From Burkholderia vietnamiensis LMG 10929 (GTDB lineage: Bacteria; Pseudomonadota; Gammaproteobacteria; Burkholderiales; Burkholderiaceae), in the NCBI RefSeq assembly GCF_000959445.1, contig NZ_CP009630.1, forward strand, positions 2,046,001 to 2,110,000: a DNA stretch of 64,000 nt. Reading direction: 5' to 3'. The notes under the pieces are model-generated. The model worked only from the letters and a program-made list of their open reading frames with translations, was not told the origin of the DNA and made no database searches. Of this stretch, positions 17,910 to 25,947 are shown one piece after another (within the stretch, counting starts at the first letter, position 1; every line of letters starts with the position of its first letter). Both the position numbers and the translations under genes were made by a program.

Positions 17910-18872
17910 TCACATCGCCTGCTTCCGCCGCCGATCGTGCGGCGCGACCGTCGCGCCGTCGATCACCGGCGCGCCCTGCTTGATCAGGAAATCGCGGAAC
18001 AGCCCGGTCACCTGCGAGATGCGGCGATCGGCGAGCGTGACCACGTACCACTCACGCTCGATCGGGTTGCCGGGAAACGGCAATTGCCCGAGCAGCCCCG
18101 TGCGCAACTCGAGCGCGCATGCGTGCAGCGACAGGAACGCAATGCCGAGCCCGGCTTCGGCCATCTGCTTGATCGCCTCGTTGCTCGACAGTTCCGAGCC
18201 CACGTGGAACCGGTAGCCGGCCGTCTTGAACAGCGTCTCGACGGTCGAGCGCGTGCCCGCGCCGCGTTCACGCACGAGCAGGTGGGCGGATTCGAGATCC
18301 TTCAGCGTGACGCGCTTGCGCTGCATCAGCGGATGCGTCGGCGCGGCGACGAACACCATCGGATGCTTCGCGAATTCGACCGCGTGCGTGCGCAGCTCCT
18401 TCGGCGCGCTGCCCATCACCGCGAGATCGATTTCATGCGTGGCGAGCATGCGGATGATGTCGTCGCGGTTGCCGACCTTGAAATAGGTCTTCACGTGCGG
18501 ACGCGTCGCGGTGAATTTGACGAGCAACGGCGGAATCAGATACTCGGCGGTCGTGATCGCGCCGATGCGCAGCGTGCCGCCGAGATCGCCCGTCAGCGCG
18601 GCCACCTCGTCGCCGGCCTCGCTCCACAGATGCAGGATCTCGCGCGCGTAGCGCGCGACGATTTCGCCGGCCGCGGTCAGCTGCACGCCGCGCCCCACCC
18701 GCTGCAGCAAAGCGGCGCCCACCGCCTCCTCGAGCAGCCGAACCTGCAGCGATACGGCGGGCTGCGTCAGGTTCAGCTCCTCGGCCGCGCGGGACACGCT
18801 ACCGAGCCGCGCAATCATGTCGAGCGCCTTCAACTGCCGGAACGTTGCGGTCTTTCCTATAAGTGAATACAT
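17910..18872 (-). CDS. LysR family transcriptional regulator, CbbR/CysB-like
   Basis: A 320-residue LysR protein. The winged helix-turn-helix is at residues 10-68 (TFRQLKALDMIARLGSVSRA, then LNLTQPAVSLQVRLLEEAVG), and the effector domain follows (TLRIGAITTAEYLIPPLLV, then YFKVGNRDDI). The N-terminus and effector domain are most like CbbR-type regulators. It is divergent from a type II NADH dehydrogenase, and its start codon sits inside the shared box described at 18859-18901, so it probably regulates itself. No Shine-Dalgarno is seen before the start. Confidence 0.92.
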   Translation of the reverse strand: MYSLIGKTATFRQLKALDMIARLGSVSRAAEELNLTQPAVSLQVRLLEEAVGAALLQRVGRGVQLTAAGEIVARYAREILHLWSEAGDEVAALTGDLGGTLRIGAITTAEYLIPPLLVKFTATRPHVKTYFKVGNRDDIIRMLATHEIDLAVMGSAPKELRTHAVEFAKHPMVFVAAPTHPLMQRKRVTLKDLESAHLLVRERGAGTRSTVETLFKTAGYRFHVGSELSSNEAIKQMAEAGLGIAFLSLHACALELRTGLLGQLPFPGNPIEREWYVVTLADRRISQVTGLFRDFLIKQGAPVIDGATVAPHDRRRKQAM

Positions 18873-18901
18873 ATGAGTCGCTTATAAACATTAAATTGTT
18901 T
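18859..18901. promoter_or_regulatory. Candidate LysR operator and ndh promoter
   Basis: The AT-rich divergent region has an inverted repeat TATAAG (18859-18864) and CTTATA (18881-18886). The segment 18871-18900 matches 20541-20570 in 22 of 30 positions, including TATAAA and ATTAA. A possible -35 (TTGTTT, 18896-18901) and -10 (TATATC, 18917-18922) for ndh follow directly, so the box sits where a LysR activator would contact polymerase (inference). Confidence 0.55.
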
Positions 18902-18972
18902 GCGCAGGTTCGAAACTATATCGTCGGTTCCTGAGGAATGTCATTCGAATCATCATCAAGCGGGAGCCCAAC

Positions 18973-20331
18973 ATGAACCACAACACGCACACCGTTGCAA
19001 CGGACCGCGCACCACCCACGCCGCGCATCGTGATCGTCGGCGGCGGGGCCGGCGGCCTGCAGCTCGCGACGCGCCTCGGCGACACGGTCGGGCGCCGCGG
19101 GCAGGCCGAAGTCGTGCTCGTCGACCGCTACCCGACGCACTTCTGGAAGCCGCTGCTGCACGAAGCCGCATCCGGCCATCGCGATCCGGCCACGCACACG
19201 ATCGAATACGTCGCGCAGGCGAAGCGCCACGGCTTCCGGTTCGTGCAGGGCGCGCTGCAGGCGCTCGACCGCGCGACGCGCACGGTGACGATCGCCGCCG
19301 TGCACGACGCCGACGGCACCGAGATCCTGCCGCAGCGCGAACTCGGCTACGACGACCTCGTGCTCGCCGTCGGCAGCGTGACGAACTTTTTCAACGTTCC
19401 GGGCGCGGCCCGCCACGCGCTGCCGCTCGAAAACCTCGACCAGGCGGAAGATTTTCGGCGCAAGTTCCTCGCCGCATGCACGCGGGCCAACCACGCGGCC
19501 GAGCAGCATCCGGCGCGGCGCGCGGCACCGGTCTGCATCAGCGTGATCGGCGCGGGCGCGACGGGCGTCGAACTGGCCGCGGCGCTGCGTCACGCGGTCC
19601 AGCAACTGACGACGTATCGCTTCAAGGCGCTGGTGTCCACGCGCGACGTGCACATCCGGCTGATCGAAGGCGGGGCGCGCATCCTGCCGGCGCTCGACGA
19701 GCGGCTGTCGGCGCGCATGCATGCGCAGTTGCGCACGCTGAGCGTCGACGTGCTGACGGATACGCGCGTCGCGCAAGTCGATGCCGACGCGGTCACGACC
19801 GCGACCGGCGAGCGGCTGGCGAGCGACATCACGATCTGGGCGGCCGGCGTGGCCGGCCCCGCGATCCTGCGGGAGCTCGGCGGTATCGCGCTCAACCGGT
19901 CGAACCAGGTGATCGTGACCGACACGCTGCAAACGCCCGACGATGCGCACGTGTATGCGTTCGGCGATTGCGCCGCGTGCCCGTCGGCCGATGCGCTGAG
20001 CGTGCTGCCGCCGCGCGCGCAGGTCGCGCACCAGCAGGCCGTGTACCTCGGCGACGCGTTCGCGCGGCGCCTCGCCGGCAAGCCGGTGGCGCGCTTCGCG
20101 TTCCGCGATGCGGGCACCGTGGTGTCGCTCGGCCACACCGGCGCCGTCTATCAGGCCGACTTCGGCGCGCGGCCGCGCTCGGTGATCGTCGACGGGCTCG
20201 CCGCGATCGGGCTGTACAAGTTCCTGTACCGCAAGCATCTGTTCAGCGTGTACGGACTGAAGCGCGCGCTGTTCCAGTCGCTCGGGCACTGGCTGCAACG
20301 CCGCAACCAGCCGTCGATCAAGCTGCACTGA
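18973..20331 (+). CDS. ndh: Type II NADH dehydrogenase (NAD(P)/FAD-dependent oxidoreductase)
   Basis: A 452-residue flavoprotein. The FAD-binding motif is VIVGGGAGGLQLATRL near residue 20, the NADH-binding motif is VIGAGATGVELAAAL near residue 190, and the second FAD contact is HVYAFGDCAACP. The C-terminal region (YKFLYRKHLFSVYGLKRALF) is amphipathic and basic, as expected for monotopic membrane attachment. The enzyme passes electrons from NADH to quinone without pumping protons. GGGAG precedes the ATG. It is divergent from a LysR gene that likely controls it. Confidence 0.92.
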   Translation: MNHNTHTVATDRAPPTPRIVIVGGGAGGLQLATRLGDTVGRRGQAEVVLVDRYPTHFWKPLLHEAASGHRDPATHTIEYVAQAKRHGFRFVQGALQALDRATRTVTIAAVHDADGTEILPQRELGYDDLVLAVGSVTNFFNVPGAARHALPLENLDQAEDFRRKFLAACTRANHAAEQHPARRAAPVCISVIGAGATGVELAAALRHAVQQLTTYRFKALVSTRDVHIRLIEGGARILPALDERLSARMHAQLRTLSVDVLTDTRVAQVDADAVTTATGERLASDITIWAAGVAGPAILRELGGIALNRSNQVIVTDTLQTPDDAHVYAFGDCAACPSADALSVLPPRAQVAHQQAVYLGDAFARRLAGKPVARFAFRDAGTVVSLGHTGAVYQADFGARPRSVIVDGLAAIGLYKFLYRKHLFSVYGLKRALFQSLGHWLQRRNQPSIKLH

Positions 20332-20356
20332 GCGCGGCTTGCACGGTGCCGCAACA

Positions 20357-20387
20357 CCGCGTATCGCGCGCACCACGCGATACGCGG
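20357..20387. terminator. 12-bp stem-loop after ndh
   Basis: CCGCGTATCGCG and CGCGATACGCGG pair perfectly around a seven-base loop, 25 bp after the ndh stop. There is no T-run. The stem core is the same as in the hairpin at 7758-7790. Confidence 0.55.
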
Positions 20388-20648
20388 CCCGCTGCGGCGC
20401 ACGGCCGTGGTGCAGCGATCGGCTGCGCATGTTTGGTGCATCGGGCGAAGGCCGTCGCGCCGATGCCGAACCTGCGTGTCGTGCTGCATCGCGCACTTCC
20501 GCACCAGTCATGGCCCGCGATGCCATTCATTAGTCGAATCGTATGGGTCGGATATAAATATTAATTGGTCGCATATTCCGGATCGACGCTAAGGTGTCGA
20601 GCATTCCCGTCCGCGAACGGATCGTCACGTGTCAGGAGAGGAATCACC
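20388..20648. other. Intergenic region ahead of the HAD-like gene
   Basis: The gap between ndh and the HAD-like gene totals 317 bp from 20332. The first part holds the hairpin; short open frames here have no ribosome binding sites or protein-like composition. The last 110 bp turn AT-rich and hold the box described at 20541-20570 and the ribosome binding site AGGAGAGG (20634-20641). Confidence 0.5.
20541..20570. promoter_or_regulatory. Second copy of the ndh/lysR promoter box
   Basis: This 30-bp segment is 22/30 identical to 18871-18900, with GTCG, TATAAA, ATTAA and TTG in the same order and spacing. It lies about 80 bp before the HAD-like gene, again just ahead of a TTG that could be part of a -35 element. 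It suggests control of both genes by the same LysR regulator. Confidence 0.5.
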
Positions 20649-21083
20649 GTGGTCATTGAAGCCATCGTCACCCGTCTCGATGCTGCATTCGCGCAGATCG
20701 AAGCGACACCCGATTCGCACGAAGCACGCAACCAGCGCGACGCCATCATCCAGTGGCTCGACAGCGCATCCGAGCAAGGCTATCGGCTCGGCCTCGTCAC
20801 GACGCTGCCGGCCGCCCGCCTCAGCGACATGTTCGAGGGGCAGTTCGGCCGCGCGACCCTCGACCGCTTCGCGGTCGTCGTGACCGACGCCGATCAGCAG
20901 GATGCCGCAGCGAACCGCCATCCGTTCGACGTCGCGCTGCAAGCGCTCGGCGTACCGCCCGAATGCGCGGTGGGCGTCGCCAGCAGCGAGCCGGAGCGCC
21001 GCGAAGCCGAGATCTTCGGCCTGTCGCGATGCATGCGCGTCACCGATACGATGCACGCGCTCGCATCGGCAAGCGTGCACTGA
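20649..21083 (+). CDS. HAD-like protein lacking the catalytic Asp motif
   Basis: A 144-residue protein starting with GTG after AGGAGAGG. The middle and end look like a haloacid dehalogenase-type phosphatase: GYRLGLVTTLPAARLSDMFE resembles the motif II region with its Thr, and HPFDVALQALGVPPECAVGV then SSEPERREAEIFGLSRCMRV resembles the motif III/IV region of phosphoglycolate phosphatase-like enzymes. The N-terminal DxD motif with the nucleophile is absent, and the gene starts with a helical VIEAIVTRLDAAFAQIEATP instead. It is probably catalytically inactive or a degenerate copy. The shared promoter box links it to ndh. Confidence 0.65.
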   Translation: MVIEAIVTRLDAAFAQIEATPDSHEARNQRDAIIQWLDSASEQGYRLGLVTTLPAARLSDMFEGQFGRATLDRFAVVVTDADQQDAAANRHPFDVALQALGVPPECAVGVASSEPERREAEIFGLSRCMRVTDTMHALASASVH

Positions 21084-21629
21084 ACCGCGCGCGTTCATAC
21101 GGATACACTCGGCTGGTCGGGCGCGATGGCGCGCCATGCCGATCATCGTCTGACGACGCACTGGCATTCTTGCCGTCAAAGTCGGCTGCGACATTCGCCG
21201 GCTTGATCGATTTCTTCCCGAGGCGGGACGGTGCGTGCATCGTCTCGCTCGTCGCGCAACGGCGCCGGTTCACCGATACACAGAAGGTTGTGACACCAAG
21301 ACGAAGATCGCTGCGGCGGTCGACGCGGTGAACGGGCGGCGTCATCGGAAAGGCTGAACGTCCGCGACGCGGAGCCTGTCACGTACCGGATGACAAAGCG
21401 GCTGCATGACGATTTCTTCAACGTGGTCGATGCAATCGCACGCGGCGGCCCGATACGCGCCGCAACGCTGCGCTCCCATTCGCATCCGTCATGGGCCTGA
21501 AGAACGCTTTCATGGCAACGCCGCACGCGCGGCTACGGTCCAACGCGGAACCGCATGCGAACAGCCAGCGGCCGCGCCGAAACTCCGCCGACACCGCGAG
21601 GTCGAACGAGCATCGTCGGAGAAAGTGAC
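21084..21629. other. 546-bp region without a supported gene
   Basis: No frame here has a ribosome binding site plus protein-like composition. There is a 12-bp palindrome ATGGCGCGCCAT at 21126-21137, shortly after the HAD-like gene. Codon-like bias is weaker than in neighbouring genes, so this may be decayed sequence. I cannot name a parent gene. Confidence 0.4.
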
Positions 21630-21920
21630 ATGAACCACACCGCCCCGCTCGCCATCCTGCTCGTGCTCGTTGCCGCCAGTTCGCCCGCATACGCCGACGC
21701 GAGCGCCAACATCCCCACCGCGCAGGTTCCGCCGCAGCAGAAGAACTGCGTGCCGTCCTCCAGCGTGCGTCAGCCTTCGAATCGGCCGCCGATCCGCGTA
21801 TGCGTCGGCGATTCCGACACGCAGCTGAACCTGCCGTGGTTCGTCACCGACGTGCTCACCGCCGTGGACACGCGTCAATCGCCTCGCGCCCTGTTGCACC
21901 GGATGCGCGACGATTTCTGA
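21630..21920 (+). CDS. Small secreted protein of unknown function
   Basis: A 96-residue protein with a clear Sec signal peptide (MNHTAPLAILLVLVAASSPA, cleavage after AYA near residue 22). The mature part is Pro- and Ser-rich with two Cys (KNCVPSS and IRVCVGD) that could form one disulphide. GGAGAAAG lies before the ATG. No family is recognised. Confidence 0.6.
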   Translation: MNHTAPLAILLVLVAASSPAYADASANIPTAQVPPQQKNCVPSSSVRQPSNRPPIRVCVGDSDTQLNLPWFVTDVLTAVDTRQSPRALLHRMRDDF

Positions 21921-22141
21921 ATCCCGGCGCGCCGGACGCTTCGGCCTACAGCGCGCCATAACGCGGCGTTCCCGGATTGGCCGCGGTATCACCCAGATAA
22001 CCGACGTTCATACGAGATAGGCGGCTGATGGCAACGTATACGCCGTCCCACGAATATTTACGATCACACGTTAATCTACGACACAGCATTCAATTAACAA
22101 ACTACGATCAACAATTGAGGGATCCATCGTATACTTGCCGC

Positions 22142-22207
22142 ACACCGTCCTCGTGCCAAGAGAAGGTGGGTTCCGCCCGGCCGCATTCGATGCGGCCGGG
22201 TTTTTTT
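22142..22207 (+). ncRNA. Candidate small RNA of about 65 nt
   Basis: A TATACT -10-like hexamer at 22130-22135 is followed about 40 bp later by a textbook intrinsic terminator. The stretch between has no start codon with a ribosome binding site, and the region 22000-22150 is unusually AT-rich for this genome, as promoters are. The -35 is weak. It could instead be a leader or an end of a transcript from further upstream. Confidence 0.4.
22176..22207 (+). terminator. Strong intrinsic terminator
   Basis: CCCGGCCGCA and TGCGGCCGGG form a perfect 10-bp stem with a five-base loop (TTCGA), followed by seven T at 22201-22207. It is the only hairpin I noticed here with a full T-run. No protein gene ends just before it on this strand except the small secreted protein at 21920. 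Confidence 0.85.
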
Positions 22208-22365
22208 ACGCGCCATCAATATATATGCATAATCGATGTATGTTATGGAGAGCCGCGTCGAACCCGTGTCCCCGCATCGTTATCGCTTCGCGTGTGTCGC
22301 GAGCGTAGAATCGACTGACGTCCCGCTACCGGCGCGGACCGCCGCGCTCCGGCCAGGCACGGCGA

Positions 22366-24012
22366 ATGCTTCGCGCCCATTCATCGACCGGTTCGACGAG
22401 CATGCCCATACGGACAACAACGAGCGCGACCCGACGAACGTCCGCGTCCACGCCGGGCGCGAAGCCGGTATTCCATCGCGCCGACGCCGCGCAGCACATC
22501 GTGTTGCCGATTGCCCTCCTCGCCTGCATCGTCGTGCTCGTCCTCGCGCTCGTCATGGCCGACCGCATGGCGCGCGACTCGGTCACGCGCCACGAGCGCA
22601 CGGTCGCGACCGATATCGCGATCTCGATCGACCATATCCTCGACGGCGTGCGCTCACGGCATCCCGGCGAACTCGATGCGCTGATCGGCCGGCCGTGCGC
22701 CAGCGTGTCCAGAACGCTTGCCGAAGCGGCCACGCGGCTGCGCTACCTCCGTGCGGTCGGACTGGTCAACGGCGGCCGCGTCACCTGCTCGTCCGCGCTC
22801 GGCCCGGTCGATGTTCCGCTCGACGTTTACACGCGCACGCCGGCGTCGGCCGGCACGACGCTCGCGCTGCTGGAGCAGACGCCGTTTCAGCGCGGCGTGC
22901 CGGTGCTCGCGGTCGTGCGGGCGGCAACGCCGGGCTCGGGCGTGCTGTACCTGATCGAAGGCGACTATGTGGCCGACATGCTCGCGTACGGCGCGCGCTT
23001 CGGCGCGGCGACGGCCACGCTGTCGGTCGCGGGCTGGGGCGGCCTCGATCAGCGCGGCCGCTTCATGCCGCCGCACCCGGCGGCCGCGCCGGCGGGCAGC
23101 GCGATCACGTCGAGCGCGTGGCCGTTCACGGTGTCGGTCGCGGCGTCGCAACCGTACGTCTCGCAGGTGTATCGGCGCTATCGGCTCGTCTGCCTGACGA
23201 TCGCGCTGCTCGTGAACGGTCTCGTCGCGGCCGCGTACCTGCTGGCGATGGCGCCGCGCCGGCTGCTGCTGAAGGCGGTCCGCCACGCGCTCAAGCGCGG
23301 CGAGCTTCACGTCGTCTACCAGCCGATCGTCGACGTCGAGACGCGCCGAACGGTCGGCGTCGAGGCGCTGCTGCGCTGGCAGCATCCCAAATGGGGGGCC
23401 ATCGGTCCGGCGGCATTCGTCCCCGAGGTCGAGTCGAGCTCGATCCTGCCGAAGATCACCGAATTCGTGCTGCGCACGGCCGTGTCGGAACTGGCCGACC
23501 TGGCGCCGTCGACGCCGCTGCGCATCGCGATCAACATCGCGCCGCAGGACCTCGAACGGCCGCGCTTCGTCGCCCTCGTCGCCGAGGCGATTCGCCGGCT
23601 GCCGCCGGGATGCACGCTGGTGCTCGAAGTCACCGAGCGCGTCCTGCTCGAGAAGAATGCACGCACGACGGAGATGTTCGCCGCGCTGCGCGCGACGGGC
23701 GCGAAGTTCGCGATCGACGATTTCGGCACGCATCACAGCAATCTCGACCTGCTGTCGCGCTTTCCGTTCGACTACGTGAAGATCGATCGCCAGTTCATCT
23801 CGCAGCTGACGACCGGCAACGCCAGGCTGATCGAGGGCATCGCGGCGCTGGCGCGCCATTACGACGTGACCGTCATCGCCGAGGGCGTGGAGACGGAGGA
23901 GCAGCATCGCGCGCTACGCGCCGTCGGCGTGCAATATGCGCAGGGCTTTCTGTATCACCGGCCGCAAGGCCCGGAGAATTTGAAGCGCGATTTCGCGGCG
24001 ATGCCGGCCTGA
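22366..24012 (+). CDS. EAL-domain cyclic di-GMP phosphodiesterase with CSS-motif sensor
   Basis: A 548-residue inner membrane protein. TM1 is at about residues 44-66; a periplasmic domain of about 200 residues contains the CSS motif (VTCSSALG) and a second Cys (GRPCAS), then TM2 at about 270-297. The EAL domain follows: the signature is VEALLRW, with NIAPQDL, VLEVTERVLL, DDFGT, KIDRQFI and AEGVETEEQ, so the metal-binding and catalytic residues are present and it should be active. CSS-type enzymes sense periplasmic thiol redox state through disulphide formation (family knowledge). The start could also be the ATG at 22402. It sits ahead of a hybrid histidine kinase. Confidence 0.92.
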   Translation: MLRAHSSTGSTSMPIRTTTSATRRTSASTPGAKPVFHRADAAQHIVLPIALLACIVVLVLALVMADRMARDSVTRHERTVATDIAISIDHILDGVRSRHPGELDALIGRPCASVSRTLAEAATRLRYLRAVGLVNGGRVTCSSALGPVDVPLDVYTRTPASAGTTLALLEQTPFQRGVPVLAVVRAATPGSGVLYLIEGDYVADMLAYGARFGAATATLSVAGWGGLDQRGRFMPPHPAAAPAGSAITSSAWPFTVSVAASQPYVSQVYRRYRLVCLTIALLVNGLVAAAYLLAMAPRRLLLKAVRHALKRGELHVVYQPIVDVETRRTVGVEALLRWQHPKWGAIGPAAFVPEVESSSILPKITEFVLRTAVSELADLAPSTPLRIAINIAPQDLERPRFVALVAEAIRRLPPGCTLVLEVTERVLLEKNARTTEMFAALRATGAKFAIDDFGTHHSNLDLLSRFPFDYVKIDRQFISQLTTGNARLIEGIAALARHYDVTVIAEGVETEEQHRALRAVGVQYAQGFLYHRPQGPENLKRDFAAMPA

Positions 24013-24223
24013 GCGCGCCGCGTCGCGCGCCCGCGTGCGGGCGCCGTCGCGAGGCGGCGCCGACGGGCCGCGGTGCTGGCGCTGGTGCTGGTGCAAACGC
24101 CCACGGGAGCATCAACGCCAACGCCGAAGCGAGCACCAATCCCCATCGCGGCCCAGCCAGCGACGAACCCACCGCACCGCGACCGAGCACGCGGCGCGAT
24201 CGCCACGCAGAACGAGTATCCCG

Positions 24224-25816
24224 ATGACGCCAGACCATCCGCCGCCCATCCCTTCGAACCGCGAGCCGGTCGCGCACGATCAGCCGCTGCTCCACCGCTA
24301 CGCGGAGTTCCGGTTCCAGACGGTCGTCTCGTCGATCACCGACTATGCGGTGTTCATGCTCGACACGCACGGCAACGTCGCCACGTGGAACGCGGGCGCG
24401 GAGCGCATCAAGGGCTACCGCGAGGACGAGATCGTCGGCCGCCATTTCTCGCGCTTCTATCCGCCCGACGCGATCGCCGCCGGCCGCCCGGCTCAGGCGC
24501 TCGAAACCGCGGTCGCGTCCGGGCACTTCCAGGACGAAAGCTGGCGCGTCCGCAAGGACGGTTCGCGCTTCTGGGCCAGCGTGACGATCACGGCCGTGCG
24601 CGACGAGTCGAACACACTACGCGGCTTCATCAAGATCACGCGCGACATGACCGAGCGCAAGCGCGTCGAGGAACTGGAAACGGCCACGCGGCGGCTCGAC
24701 GTGTTCATCGCGACACTCGCGCACGAGTTGCGCAACCAGCTCGCACCGCTGCAGCACACGATCGGCATCCTTCACAGCCTGCCGGCGGCCGGGCTCGGCC
24801 CCGCGCTCACGCAATGCAAGGACATCGCCGAGCGGCAGATCGGCCAGCTCGTGCGGCTCGTCGACGATCTGCTCGACATCGGCCGCATCAAGACCGACAA
24901 GGTGGATCTGCAGCAAGCGCCACTGAACGTGCGCGACATCGTCTATCGCAGCGTGCAGAGCATCCAGCCGAAGGTCGATGCACGCGGACAGCGCATCGTC
25001 GTGCGCCTGCCACCCGCGCCGGTGATCGTGCGCGGCGACGACGTGCGGCTCGTGCAGGTGCTGTACAACCTGCTCGACAACGCATCGAAGTATTCGCCGA
25101 ACGGCGAGCACATCGAAGTCCACGTGCGCACCGAGGCGAGCGTGGTCGCGATCGACGTCGTCGATCGCGGGATCGGCATCGTCCCCGGCGCGCAGGAGTC
25201 GATCTTCGAACTGTTCGAACAGGACAGCAGCGCGGGCCGCCTTGCGGCCGGCGGGCTCGGTCTCGGCCTCGCGATCTGCCGCAAATTCGTCGGCCTGCAC
25301 GGCGGCAGCATCACCGCCGACAGCGCCGGCATCGGCAAGGGTTCGTCGTTTACCGTGCGGCTGCCGCTCGCGCAGCCGGCCGAACGCGTCGAGCCGGCGC
25401 GCGTCGCACCGGCACCGCTCACGACGCGCCCGCTGCGCATCCTGGTCGTCGACGACAATCGCGAAGCGGCCGACACCCTCGCCGTCCTGCTGCAAACCAA
25501 GGGCCACACGGCGCGCGTCGCCTACCACGCGCGCGATGCGGTGCCGCTCGCGCGCGACTTCGCACCGCAGCTGATGCTGATCGACCTGAGCATGCCCGAC
25601 GTCAACGGCTTCGAGCTGCTGCGTGAACTGAACGCGACACGCATCGCGCCCGATGCATTCCGTGTCGCGCTGTCGGGGCACGTGCGCTCGTGCGATCGCA
25701 AGGAAACCGCTGACGCCGGCTTCGACGACCATTTCGCGAAGCCGATTCCGATCGACGCGCTCGATGCATTGCTCGCGCGCGTCGACACCGCTGCGCAGCG
25801 CCACGGCGAAGGTTGA
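24224..25816 (+). CDS. PAS-domain hybrid sensor histidine kinase/response regulator
   Basis: A 530-residue soluble hybrid kinase. A PAS domain (about 25-145, VFMLDTHGNVATWNAGAERI) precedes the HisKA domain with LAHELRNQLAPLQ near residue 165. The HATPase domain has the N box LLDNASKYSPNG, and G boxes DRGIGI and GGLGLGLAI. The C-terminal receiver has ILVVDDN, the phospho-acceptor in LIDLSMPDVNG, and the Lys in FAKPI. The H box has Gln where Pro is usual (HELRNP), an odd but probably tolerated change. No membrane segment is present, so it senses a cytoplasmic signal. Downstream partners are not in the window. Confidence 0.92.
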   Translation: MTPDHPPPIPSNREPVAHDQPLLHRYAEFRFQTVVSSITDYAVFMLDTHGNVATWNAGAERIKGYREDEIVGRHFSRFYPPDAIAAGRPAQALETAVASGHFQDESWRVRKDGSRFWASVTITAVRDESNTLRGFIKITRDMTERKRVEELETATRRLDVFIATLAHELRNQLAPLQHTIGILHSLPAAGLGPALTQCKDIAERQIGQLVRLVDDLLDIGRIKTDKVDLQQAPLNVRDIVYRSVQSIQPKVDARGQRIVVRLPPAPVIVRGDDVRLVQVLYNLLDNASKYSPNGEHIEVHVRTEASVVAIDVVDRGIGIVPGAQESIFELFEQDSSAGRLAAGGLGLGLAICRKFVGLHGGSITADSAGIGKGSSFTVRLPLAQPAERVEPARVAPAPLTTRPLRILVVDDNREAADTLAVLLQTKGHTARVAYHARDAVPLARDFAPQLMLIDLSMPDVNGFELLRELNATRIAPDAFRVALSGHVRSCDRKETADAGFDDHFAKPIPIDALDALLARVDTAAQRHGEG

Positions 25817-25947
25817 GCACGCTGCTCGATGCGGCACGCGCAACGCGCGGCCCGCCCGCGCCGCCTGACGCCATCGACGCACGCGCGGCGGCCGGCACGC
25901 GCAAGCGCTAAAATTCGCCGCCTGGGCATCCACGACGAGCGAGCGTT

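Larger units (their letters stand above)
21921..22365. other. AT-rich intergenic island
   Basis: This 445-bp gap is one of the most AT-rich parts of the window (about 22000-22150 and 22210-22260). It contains the candidate small RNA and terminator. Short open frames on the plus strand lack ribosome binding sites. The right end should hold the promoter for the EAL-domain gene. Confidence 0.5.

Noticed and set aside
20339..20533. Small plus-strand frame after ndh
   Set aside because: It spans a hairpin, has no ribosome binding site and its composition is not protein-like.
21280..21530. Possible transposase remnant after the HAD-like gene
   Set aside because: Short translated pieces look vaguely like recombinase fragments, but there are no terminal inverted repeats or catalytic motifs, and the reading frames are not continuous.
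22028..22318. 96-codon frame through the AT-rich island
   Set aside because: It crosses the strong terminator at 22176-22207 and has no ribosome binding site.
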